Positions 37,064 through 45,849 of a stretch of 64,000 nucleotides of DNA are shown in pieces. Position 1 is the first letter of the stretch. Each line of letters begins with the position of its first letter. The translations under genes and the position numbers were made by a program. The stretch spans positions 1 to 64,000 of the forward strand of contig JAUIKM010000026.1 in assembly GCA_030430495.1 (NCBI GenBank), in the 5' to 3' direction. The stretch is from a bacterium (GTDB lineage: Bacteria; Bacteroidota; Ignavibacteria; Kapaibacteriales; UBA7675). Under the pieces are notes generated by a model. The model searched no databases. It was not told the DNA's origin and saw only the letters and a list, made by a program, of their open reading frames with translations.

Positions 37064-38365
37064 ATGAGTGTAACCAAAGCTTACAAACCCCGATTTCAGC
37101 ACTATGTTATCATGCTGGCAATTCTGATCGGGGTAATGTACTGGTTCCAAAGCGCCCTTGTTTCCGAAGCTGTGCTGATGTTTGTCCAGTCTCAGTTCAA
37201 ACCTGAAAAGAGTGAGCTGGTCAATTTCAACGGCGTCTGGGCTACGCCATCCAAAGCCGGTGAAGAGCACATCGGTGAAGAAGTTCAGAAAGCCTACATC
37301 GATCAGGAATACTTCTTCGACTTTACCAGCGTTGAACGCCTGGAGAAAGAACACGGCTACAATAAAGGAGCGGGCGAGTGGATTGTGCGCGCGCCCAAAC
37401 TCGGGGAAGAGGCCATCGTTCTCGAACCCTATGGCTTCCTGCCTCTGTCCTTTATTCTCGGCGTCCTGGCCGCTTTCCTCGTTACCATTATCCTGCCGAC
37501 CTCGCTCGGTCTGGTCAGTCAGAAAGTCTATCGCGAGGTCTACAACACCAAGGCCAAGATCCGTTTGCAGACGGGCTTCAACAATGACATCGTTGAAGTG
37601 CTGACCATGCGTAACAGCGATCTCGCAAAACTCTTTGAACAAAATCCCGAATACGTTAAAAACGTGTTCCGCACCGTCTGGAATCGCACAATTCCCGAAG
37701 ACGAGCGCACCGGTTCCAACGGCCCCGCTGCATTTGACAAGTTCTTTACCGACGATGAAGACGTCGCCTCCTTCCGCAACCAGATTCTGCTGGGACGTAT
37801 CAAGGAAGTGATGTCGGAAGTGATCGTGACGGAAATCGAGGACGTCCGCGCCGCGCGCGACTACCAGAAATTCCACCTGCGCATCTTCCCGGGTCTGCGT
37901 CTGTACATGGTGCACCACTTCTCGCACAAGTACTCGAACATCGTGACCGGTTTTGCCTACGGTGGCGCCGCATTCCTGATTATCGCCGTTGGTATTCGCG
38001 GTCTGAAGTTCATCCCGGCTACGCGCCCCTCGCTGATCTTCTTCGCTATCCTCATGGAGTTCACCATGCTTTCGCTGCTCGCCATAACGCTGTTCTACAC
38101 GGAAGGCGAAGAGCGCATGGATAAAATGCTCAAGAAGATGGAAGACGCCAGCAAGAACCAGCTCGAATCGCTTAATCGCCTCGCTACGGACATGCATTCT
38201 ATGGCTTTGGCCTTTGAAGGCGGTACGTCCGAGCTGATGAAAGCCAAAGTGGAAGAAGCCGTCAGCGAATATCTGCAAAGCCAGGACAACGTTCAGTCCG
38301 CTGTGGCCCATGCCATTCGCGACAAACTCGTTGTCAGCATCAACAACTCGCTCCCGTCCCAATAA
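37064..38365 (+). CDS. Multi-pass membrane protein of unknown function
   Basis: A 433-residue protein that I do not recognise. Four hydrophobic segments are visible: near residues 12-30 (YVIMLAILIGVMYWF), 123-148 (FILGVLAAFLVTIILPTSLG), about 300-320 (GGAAFLIIAVGIRGL) and about 325-348 (LIFFAILMEFTMLSLLAITL). Between the second and third lies a soluble region of about 150 residues with charged helices (DIVEVLTMRNSDLAKLFEQN). The tail after the last helix is a coiled-coil-like amphipathic stretch (MDKMLKKMEDASKNQLESL). GAGGAG precedes the ATG and a strong terminator follows, so this is a single-gene transcript. Codon use is ordinary and the gene looks intact. Confidence 0.75.
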   Translation: MSVTKAYKPRFQHYVIMLAILIGVMYWFQSALVSEAVLMFVQSQFKPEKSELVNFNGVWATPSKAGEEHIGEEVQKAYIDQEYFFDFTSVERLEKEHGYNKGAGEWIVRAPKLGEEAIVLEPYGFLPLSFILGVLAAFLVTIILPTSLGLVSQKVYREVYNTKAKIRLQTGFNNDIVEVLTMRNSDLAKLFEQNPEYVKNVFRTVWNRTIPEDERTGSNGPAAFDKFFTDDEDVASFRNQILLGRIKEVMSEVIVTEIEDVRAARDYQKFHLRIFPGLRLYMVHHFSHKYSNIVTGFAYGGAAFLIIAVGIRGLKFIPATRPSLIFFAILMEFTMLSLLAITLFYTEGEERMDKMLKKMEDASKNQLESLNRLATDMHSMALAFEGGTSELMKAKVEEAVSEYLQSQDNVQSAVAHAIRDKLVVSINNSLPSQ

Positions 38366-38742
38366 GCCGGGCAGGCGAGTGTGAAAATCGATATCCCGCC
38401 AGGGAATATGGGGTCGCAGGTAAATGCCTTGCGACCCTTTTGTTTTTCTGCCAGGTTTGTGGCGCAGGCAAGGCCCCGGAACCGCGTCACTTGTCGGGGT
38501 GTTGCAGCATACATGCCAAAATGCAGGGCTTACCAGAGCGTCGAAATGCTTGTCGGTCAAAGCGGTCGTACAACTGTAACACAGACTGTGTCCCCGTGTT
38601 TGAATGGTGAAACTTCGGCCAACCGGGGGCTGACGATCTCCGGAACGGCATGCAAGCGGAACCTCGTCTGACGGGACCGGCAGCCTCCCCAGCCCGTATC
38701 TCCAGCGCACTCGTCTATTTCCCAATGTCGTACGGAAGCACA
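38366..38742. other. Gap before the C25 gene
   Basis: It contains the terminator of the membrane-protein gene (38411-38447) and otherwise nothing recognised. The open frame of the C25 gene extends upstream into this gap but lacks coding character there. Confidence 0.45.
38411..38447 (+). terminator. Rho-independent terminator
   Basis: Arms GGGTCGCA (38411-38418) and TGCGACCC (38430-38437) flank an 11-base loop and are followed by TTTTGTTTTT. Confidence 0.88.
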
Positions 38743-41700
38743 ATGCCAAATTTTTCGCACCGATGGCTTGCCCGATTCCTTACCTTTTCTTTGCCTCTTT
38801 GTCTGATTTTTTGTTTGTCGGCGGGTGCGTATGCCCAGGTCGGCATAACAACCGACGACAGTGGAATGACCATCGAGGTCAGAACCGCGCCGGCGCACGT
38901 CCAGCTTGAAGACGGCAAGTTCTTCCTGCGGCTGGATGAACAGCCGCACGTGATTCAGTCGCCGGCTGCAAGCGCGGAATCACTCGGTTTTGAACAAGCC
39001 GACAAGTCTTCCAGCCTGATTCTCGGTGACAAACAAAAGAAAAATGGAGCCGCAAGCGGCGACAATCAAGCCTCAGGCGGCCGGCGGACGAGCGATGGAA
39101 TTAATGGCGATCTGTACGGCCATCCCGTTTTGGGCGGCCAGGATGAATTTTCTTTCGTCATAGCTCTTCCGTCCGACGAAGCGCCGCAGATCAAAACCGA
39201 CTTCCTCGCCGCAGTCCCGATCCCGGGGTTGCAAATTGACGACGCACACTCACCGGACCTGCTTGCACTGGACCATCGGCCGACATTCCACTATCTGGGC
39301 GTGCAGCGCGGCGTGCATCTGGGCGTAATAAAGTTCAGGCCCTACATCGTCGCGGAAACGGAAGCGCCGATGTCCTGCACACACACGCGCATCCGCGTCG
39401 ACTTCGGCCGCAAGCTGAGTGGAAAGCCCGTAGCGGACCTGCGCCTGCTGACGCCGGTGCTGAATGCCGTTCAGGCGCCGCGCATGGCCGAAGCCCGCAA
39501 CTACAAAGACCGCGAAACGGACCGCATCCTCAACGGCGACTTCTCCTGGTTCTCCGTCGAAAATCCCAACGTCAAACTGCTGACCGAACGCGACGGAGTC
39601 GCCGGCATCAGCCTGGGCGAACTCGGCGCAGCGGGACAAGATTTACTCGGCCGCGACGCAGCTTTCCTGCGGCTCTACTACGACGGGGAGGAACAGGCGC
39701 TGGCTTATGTGGACGACGGCGACGGCCGCACCTCGGCCGCTGATGTGATCTACTTTTTCGGTCGGCGCAGCACGGGAGACACGACCTATTTTGACGTGCA
39801 CAACACACACGCCGGTTACTACCTGACCTGGGTGGAGGAAGGCGCGCCGGGACTGCGCTACGACGCATTTCCGCAGGTGGAAGAGACCGCGCAGGACGTG
39901 ATTGATGTGGTAATCAACCGCCACATTGAAGAAGACCATTTTTACAATGTGGCCGATGTGATCGTAGGGCTGCCGCACACTGTAAACCTGCACCGCACGG
40001 AACACGTGGAGGGCGAAGGCTGGTTCTGGCAAAACTTTGGTCGCGGCAACTCATTTGCGCAGCTGGTGCCGGTGACTCCGAGCGAGCGCGAGGGCAGCGT
40101 TGTGGATTTTGTCTTCCGCTACAAAACGATCAGCGACGATCAGAACTACTCGCCGGATCACTTACTGGAATTCACGGTCAACGAGGAAGTGCGCGGGTCA
40201 GAGCTGTTCAACGGTTATCGCAATCGCGAATGGACGGCGCGCATCAGCAGCGACTCGGTTCTGGCCGGCGTCAACATGATGAAGGTCAACTCGCTGGGCG
40301 CGCCGGAATCGCGCGACGAACCCGGCTACGTCGATCTTTCGGCTGTCGACTACCTGGCCGTACGCGGCCGCGCCAAGGCGTTTGCCTGGCAGGGCGGCGC
40401 CGACTTCAGCGTGCCGCTTTCCAACCAGAGTGAACGCCTGGTGATTCCCGGTTTCAATGACCGCAGCGTTTTTGTCATCGACTCGAGCAACAAGTTGTTT
40501 GCGGCCATGCAGGCGCAGAAAGCGGGCGTGTCTGTCCGCGCCGGCGCGCGTGCGGGGACGACGCCAGGCCGCAGCATCTACATCAACGATATTCAGCTGC
40601 TGTACGACAACGAGGCGGGCGAGGTCGCCGCGGTGCTGGAAAACGGCGTTGCGCGGCGCATCGATGTGGCCCTGGTGCAGCAGACGCTGGCCGCGGCGCA
40701 GAACGGCGATGCATTTGTGCTGCTGTTCAACAGCCCCGACGAGCCGAGTTTCGCTTTCCGCGAGTCGGCGCAGGCGCTTGGCGCCGACATTTCCGACCTG
40801 AACGCCGGAGCGGCCTGGATGACCGCGGCCGTCAAAGGCGGGCATACAATCGTGCGCGGCGGCCGCGACAATGTCGTGGCATCCTGGTCCGGATTTCTGG
40901 TTCATTCCGCCGGCAAATCTTTCGAGCTGGCCCTTGGACTTCCGGCGGGAAGGGAGCACACGATCATGGCCACGGATGCCGCCCATCTGGAAAAACCGCT
41001 GGTGGAAGCCGTCGGGCAGCGCGACCTGCGCCTGACGGACATTCGCGCCGATCTGGTTATCATCACCCATTCAGTCTTCCGCGACGAAGCGGAGCGACTG
41101 GCGCAGTACCGCCGCGAACACAACGACCTTGAAGTGGCGGTTTTTGACGTCGACAACATCTACACGCAGTTCAGCCACGGCCGCAAGTCCCCCTATGCGC
41201 TCAAAGACTTTTTGCGTTTTGCCTACGAAAACTGGCCCGCGCCCGCGCCTGAGGCGCTGATACTCTTTGGTGATGCTTCCTGGGATCCGCGCAAAGTCGC
41301 CGATTTTGCGGTGAAAACCGACTTTGTACCCAGCTACGGCCTGCCGGTGAGCGACTACTGGTACTCGCTGCTCGACGGGCCGGACATCGTGCCCGATATG
41401 ATGGTCGGGCGTATCTCCGCTGAAACAGCGGAAGAAGCCGCCGTGATCGTCGACAAAATCATCGAATACGAAACCCACGAGCCGCACCCCTGGCAGAAAA
41501 ACTTCCTGTTTCTGGCCGGCGGCAATTCGGAATCGGAGATTCGCGGATTCCGCAATGAGGCCCTGGTAGTGGCGAACAGGCACGTGACGTCCTCGCCGCT
41601 CTGCGGCACGATCGACACGGTTTTCAAGGCCAATGCCTCGGCCGTTTCGACGTCCCAGGGACGCGTGATTCGCGACAAAATCAACTCCGGCGCGGTCTGG

Positions 41701-44679
41701 GTCAACTACGTGGGGCACGCCGCCCCGACAATTTTTGATATGGACTTCGGCGACGCGGTTGAACTGAACAACGGCAACCGCTATCCGATTCTGGCGACAT
41801 TCTCATGTCAGACGGCCGCTTTTGCGGACCCCGCCGTCGTCGCCAAAAACGAAGAGTTCGTCAGAGAAAGAGGTCGCGGCATGGTCGCCGCCCTCGGGAC
41901 GACCGGTTTCGGCAACGTGTCGTCCGACAATCTGCTGTTGGAAGGAATGCTCGACGGCGTTCGCTTTGAAAAGGCGCGCCGACTGGGCGAGGTCATAATC
42001 GCAGGCAAACTGGACATCCTCATTGCCAGTGAAAAGCAGTCGCAGGATCCGTTTTCCGACGTCGTTCCGGTCATCTACAACACGGTGATGCAGTACTCGC
42101 TGCTCGGCGATCCCTATCTGGAGCTGCCGATCGACACGCTGCCGAACCTCTACATGTTGCCCGGAGACGTGAAAGTCGTCAACAGCTTCGGCAACCGCGC
42201 GATTTCCGAAAAAGACGGCCGCGCCCATGTGTCGGCGCTGGTGCGCAATGCCGGAGTGTACATCACGGATTCGATCATCGTGCGTTTGCGGCACCGCTAC
42301 GAGCAGGAGACCTTCGAGTACATCGATACCGTCGACCGCCAGTGTTTTCCGCGACTCTTTGAATGGGATGTGACCGTTGAAGGGCGTCCGGGGCAACACC
42401 GCCTGACGATCGACATGGACCCGTGGTCCGATCTGAACGATATTGACCGCTCGAACAACCGCTTTGAACTGACGTTTTCCGTTTTCCCCGAAGGCGTGAT
42501 TTCACTCGATCCGCTGCCGCACTGGAGCGTCGCGCCCGAAGAGCCGGTGTTCCGCGTCATGACGCCGCGCGACTACACAAACTTCCAATACGAGTTTGCG
42601 CTGTCGACTTCGCCTGACGAAAGCGAGGTCTTTCTGCGCGCCGACCCGGCCGAGGCCGTCGGTGAATTCTACACGGAGTGGCGTCCGGGCATAACGCTGG
42701 AAACCGACAAGTCATTCTGGATGTTTGCGCGCACGATCCTGAAAGAGGGCAACAAACCGGGCGACTGGCTGATCATTCCCTTTGTGACGCGCCGCACCAA
42801 CAACAGCGAACTTTCGCAGGCGACCCTGCGCAGCGCTTCGGATTTTGCCGGTCTGGAGAGCAGCTTTGAGAGCGTACCGGCGGCCGATTCCGTGCTGCTG
42901 ACGGCGCGCAATCTGACAGTTCCGATCAACGTGACGGCCTCGGGCAGTTTTACCACGCGCCGCATCCGCGTGCAGGTCGGCGATTCGCTCTACATCGACG
43001 ACGAGTTTGTGCGCGGCGTTCACGTTTTCATCTTTCCGCGCGGCAGCGACGAGGCGCGCTACTACAAACGCTTCGACATCTACGACTCCGACTCGCTGCT
43101 GATCCGCGAGCTGCTGACCGTGCTGCAAAGCGAAGTCCAGCCGGATGAAACGCTGCTGCTGGCCAACTGCGACGAGACATGGCGCAGAATCCGCGACTTC
43201 GGCTACATCGACGAATATCGCAACACGCTTGAACTGCACGGCGCGCAGTACGCCGACTCGCTCGACGTATCCAGTTCGTATATTCTGTTTGCGCACAACG
43301 GCGCCGCGATCCACGAAGAGTGGCGCGACGGATCGGTCGACCCGACGCCTTTGACCTACTCCGGAGAACTGGAACGCTTTGCCGAGAAGTACACGCTGAC
43401 CACGCCGGTATTCGGCCCGGCGCAGGACTGGCAGCGCTTTGTGCTGGACGCATTCGGCGATCCCGACGCGCGGTGGACGGTCGAGGTCTTTGGATCCTCG
43501 GATCCCAACCTGCCGTTCAGCTCACTGCTGCTGGCTGAAGGACCGGCGGTCGACCTGGACTTCATTGACGAGTCGACTTTTCCCTGGCTGCGGTTTGAGG
43601 TGACGGTTCGTCGCGGCAACGTCGGCGGCGATCTGAATATCGGCAATGTGGCTGTGGACTTTGTTCCCGAAGCCGAGCTCGCGCTTGTGCAGTCGGCTAC
43701 CGCTCTGCAGACGCATGTGCTGCGGCGGGGCGAGCAAAATGGGATTGAGGTGGCTGTTGAGAATCTTTCGCCGCGCGCAACCGCCCGGCCTTATAATCTG
43801 GACGTCGTGGTCCGGCCCGCCGATGCGCAAAGCGGGACCACGCGAACGCTGACGTTCAACAATGGAGAACTGGCCCCGACGGCGCGCTGGAATGGCGGTC
43901 GCACCTTTGAGACGGAAGATCTGGCCGTTCTGTCGGAAGTGCTGTTGACGGTCGCTCCGTCGCGTCTGGAACTCGAGCTGTACAGTTTCAACAACGTCCA
44001 TCAGCTGGACGATCTGGAGGTCATCAACGACGAGACCGATCCGGTGCTGAAGGTCTACGTCGACGGCGAAGAGTTTGTGGAGGGCGTGTACGTGCACAAC
44101 CGGCCGAGGGTCCGCGTGGAGCTCTACGACGACTCACCGCTGCCCGTGCTGGACGAGGAGAAGTTGCAGATCGAGCTGCGCCTGCGCGGTCCGTTTCCCG
44201 AGGCGACCTCGACGATGCGCAACTACACGCTGGATGTTGTCAATGACGAAAACGGCCTGAAACTGGTCGCGGAGTTTGATGCGCTGCTGGAGACCGGGGA
44301 CAACCGCCTGTCGATTGTCGGTTTTGACCCGACGGGCAATTCCACGAGTTCAACGCTCAACCTGATCGTCAGCTCGCGCGCCGAGATCGGCAAACCGCTC
44401 GTGTCGCCCAATCCAATCAACGACGTGCTTACGGTGCGTTTCAGCCTGGTCGACAATTTCCTGCCGACGACGGGCATGCTGGAGATTTTCGACAATCTGG
44501 GGCGTCGCGTCGGTTCGCTGCGCTTTGATCCGGCGGTGGGCGCCAACGAAGTTCAGTGGAATATGCGCGGCGGACGACAGGAGCTGGTGGCGCAGGGGAG
44601 TTACTTCCTGCGGGTACACGTTTTGGGCGGTTCGGCCATTCTGTACAGCGAGACCGTTCCGATCATTTTCATACCCTGA
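38743..44679 (+). CDS. C25 (gingipain/PorU-like) peptidase with T9SS sorting domain
   Basis: A 1978-residue secreted protein. The signal peptide (LCLIFCLSAGAYA) follows an ATG preceded by GGAAG; an in-frame ATG 18 bases upstream is possible. The central region has the C25 caspase-like fold: PDMMVGRISAETAEEAAVIV, catalytic His992 in NYVGHAAP and Cys1022 in FSCQTAAF, a His-Cys spacing of 30 like that in gingipains. Glycine after the His is replaced by Ala (GHA for GHG). Long beta-rich regions lie on both sides, and a type A sorting domain closes the protein (LVSPNPINDVLTVRFSL, EIFDNLGRRVGSL). PorU, the sortase of the type IX system, is a C25 protein of this kind. However, PorU is usually shorter, so this may be a PorU-like enzyme or a separate secreted peptidase. 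It carries two copies of the dispersed motif (38811-38820 variant, 39027-39036 exact). Confidence 0.85.
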   Translation: MPNFSHRWLARFLTFSLPLCLIFCLSAGAYAQVGITTDDSGMTIEVRTAPAHVQLEDGKFFLRLDEQPHVIQSPAASAESLGFEQADKSSSLILGDKQKKNGAASGDNQASGGRRTSDGINGDLYGHPVLGGQDEFSFVIALPSDEAPQIKTDFLAAVPIPGLQIDDAHSPDLLALDHRPTFHYLGVQRGVHLGVIKFRPYIVAETEAPMSCTHTRIRVDFGRKLSGKPVADLRLLTPVLNAVQAPRMAEARNYKDRETDRILNGDFSWFSVENPNVKLLTERDGVAGISLGELGAAGQDLLGRDAAFLRLYYDGEEQALAYVDDGDGRTSAADVIYFFGRRSTGDTTYFDVHNTHAGYYLTWVEEGAPGLRYDAFPQVEETAQDVIDVVINRHIEEDHFYNVADVIVGLPHTVNLHRTEHVEGEGWFWQNFGRGNSFAQLVPVTPSEREGSVVDFVFRYKTISDDQNYSPDHLLEFTVNEEVRGSELFNGYRNREWTARISSDSVLAGVNMMKVNSLGAPESRDEPGYVDLSAVDYLAVRGRAKAFAWQGGADFSVPLSNQSERLVIPGFNDRSVFVIDSSNKLFAAMQAQKAGVSVRAGARAGTTPGRSIYINDIQLLYDNEAGEVAAVLENGVARRIDVALVQQTLAAAQNGDAFVLLFNSPDEPSFAFRESAQALGADISDLNAGAAWMTAAVKGGHTIVRGGRDNVVASWSGFLVHSAGKSFELALGLPAGREHTIMATDAAHLEKPLVEAVGQRDLRLTDIRADLVIITHSVFRDEAERLAQYRREHNDLEVAVFDVDNIYTQFSHGRKSPYALKDFLRFAYENWPAPAPEALILFGDASWDPRKVADFAVKTDFVPSYGLPVSDYWYSLLDGPDIVPDMMVGRISAETAEEAAVIVDKIIEYETHEPHPWQKNFLFLAGGNSESEIRGFRNEALVVANRHVTSSPLCGTIDTVFKANASAVSTSQGRVIRDKINSGAVWVNYVGHAAPTIFDMDFGDAVELNNGNRYPILATFSCQTAAFADPAVVAKNEEFVRERGRGMVAALGTTGFGNVSSDNLLLEGMLDGVRFEKARRLGEVIIAGKLDILIASEKQSQDPFSDVVPVIYNTVMQYSLLGDPYLELPIDTLPNLYMLPGDVKVVNSFGNRAISEKDGRAHVSALVRNAGVYITDSIIVRLRHRYEQETFEYIDTVDRQCFPRLFEWDVTVEGRPGQHRLTIDMDPWSDLNDIDRSNNRFELTFSVFPEGVISLDPLPHWSVAPEEPVFRVMTPRDYTNFQYEFALSTSPDESEVFLRADPAEAVGEFYTEWRPGITLETDKSFWMFARTILKEGNKPGDWLIIPFVTRRTNNSELSQATLRSASDFAGLESSFESVPAADSVLLTARNLTVPINVTASGSFTTRRIRVQVGDSLYIDDEFVRGVHVFIFPRGSDEARYYKRFDIYDSDSLLIRELLTVLQSEVQPDETLLLANCDETWRRIRDFGYIDEYRNTLELHGAQYADSLDVSSSYILFAHNGAAIHEEWRDGSVDPTPLTYSGELERFAEKYTLTTPVFGPAQDWQRFVLDAFGDPDARWTVEVFGSSDPNLPFSSLLLAEGPAVDLDFIDESTFPWLRFEVTVRRGNVGGDLNIGNVAVDFVPEAELALVQSATALQTHVLRRGEQNGIEVAVENLSPRATARPYNLDVVVRPADAQSGTTRTLTFNNGELAPTARWNGGRTFETEDLAVLSEVLLTVAPSRLELELYSFNNVHQLDDLEVINDETDPVLKVYVDGEEFVEGVYVHNRPRVRVELYDDSPLPVLDEEKLQIELRLRGPFPEATSTMRNYTLDVVNDENGLKLVAEFDALLETGDNRLSIVGFDPTGNSTSSTLNLIVSSRAEIGKPLVSPNPINDVLTVRFSLVDNFLPTTGMLEIFDNLGRRVGSLRFDPAVGANEVQWNMRGGRQELVAQGSYFLRVHVLGGSAILYSETVPIIFIP

Positions 44680-45353
44680 CGATGTTACGCATCGGCACGT
44701 CGCGGTTCCGGCGGCGTCGAGCGGGACAAACTGCCGCAAAAACTGTTTCCGTTTGGTAACGTGGGCATGCGGCGCGCGCACGAATGACTCGTTCGACCTC
44801 AAAAAAGAGTTGCTGCAAAGACCCTGCCGATGTACATTGGGTTTAGTCGTATTCAAATAGTCAGTGCATTGATGACAACCCGCCCGGTTTTCCCCGAATT
44901 TGGCGGGTTCCGCTCAACGTTTGTTTGTTTAAGGCTTCGACGATATTTCGGTCGAACAAGAAGCTTGATACACCGCTTTCCCGGCGGGGCACGACATCCA
45001 GGCAGGTTGTAAGGCAAAAACCTGGAGCTGCGAACAAATAAAAATGACTATACGACGTGTTTGTCCGTTGCCTGAGCCAAATGTACGGGCACAGGAGTTG
45101 GATACATGAAATTGTTTGGATGGACGGTTTCAGGCATTCAACGGACAATTGCACTTGCCGCTCCAGATGTGTCTCCCGGCTTCACGCGCCGTAGTCCGGG
45201 GGTTTCGGTTCAGCGCGTACGTTGATCTGCGCATGTGGTAATGGCGGCAAGTGATGGCGGACGGGTCCGGTTGGCGGCCCGTCCGTTTTTTTTTACCCCG
45301 CCGAATAGACCGCCTTTTCCGTTCGGTGTTAACCGTTGTGCGCCGCGGGAATT

Positions 45354-45419
45354 CTGACCGCTTTGAGGTCCGTCGTTGCACTCCGGCCTCAGGCTCGCTT
45401 GACTTCTTGTTTGTCACCG
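45354..45419 (+). repeat. 66-base dispersed repeat, copy A
   Basis: Starts CTGACCGCTTTGAG, continues CTCCGGCCTCAGGCTC and TTGACTTCTTGTTTGTCACC. Copy B at 62866-62931 has the same order with roughly three quarters identity by eye. It contains the exact core TTGTTTGTCA (45407-45416). Confidence 0.65.
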
Positions 45420-45649
45420 GGATTCAAACCCAAAGTCTTTGAGTCTGTTGACAATCTCCGGGTTCAAAACCCGCAGCCGGTTTCAGGTCTCAGGCCTGAG
45501 AGTTTTAAACCGGCCTGAAATACAACAACTTCAAGCCGGAAAACGGACTGTAAGTCTTCCGGCCTGAAGTATGTTTGATGCTGTTTGTCTGCGTACAAGA
45601 TGTTGACCTGAAGCCGCCGGATCAAAAGTTGGAGCCTGTTTTTTTGCTC

Positions 45650-45722
45650 GGGCCCCAGGCGTTTTAAGCCTGCTTTAAACCTGTTTTTGACATGGGGCCC
45701 AGGTGTTTAAGACCGGCTTTTA
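45650..45722. repeat. Two imperfect ~45-base GGGCCCAGG units
   Basis: GGGCCCCAGGCGTTTTAAG and GGGGCCCAGGTGTTTAAGA each begin a unit that ends in a GCCTG or CCGGC plus CTTTTAA segment. The units are degenerate and of unknown function. Confidence 0.5.
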
Positions 45723-45849
45723 ACTCTTGTGTTTTCAACTCGATGGTAAACAAAAGCAAAAAAGCAAGCCGCCCGCCGCATCGGTGGAGGCGAAGCGCCC
45801 TCGGGAATATCCGCACATGTTTAAGTTGCCGCGCGGGAGTTTAACAATG

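Larger units (their letters stand above)
44680..45849. other. 1.2-kb gene-free, repeat-rich region
   Basis: No gene is recognised. From about 45350 it is made largely of short related repeats: an exact dispersed motif with a long flank (45354-45419), several segments with CCGGCCTGAA or its complement (45470-45640), a pair of GGGCCCAGG units about 45 bases apart (45650-45720) and a motif variant at 45744-45753. Confidence 0.5.

Noticed and set aside
36992-38749. 585-residue minus-strand frame over the membrane-protein gene
   Set aside because: The plus-strand gene has a ribosome site, membrane helices and a terminator; the antisense frame begins and ends in intergenic DNA and lacks homology.
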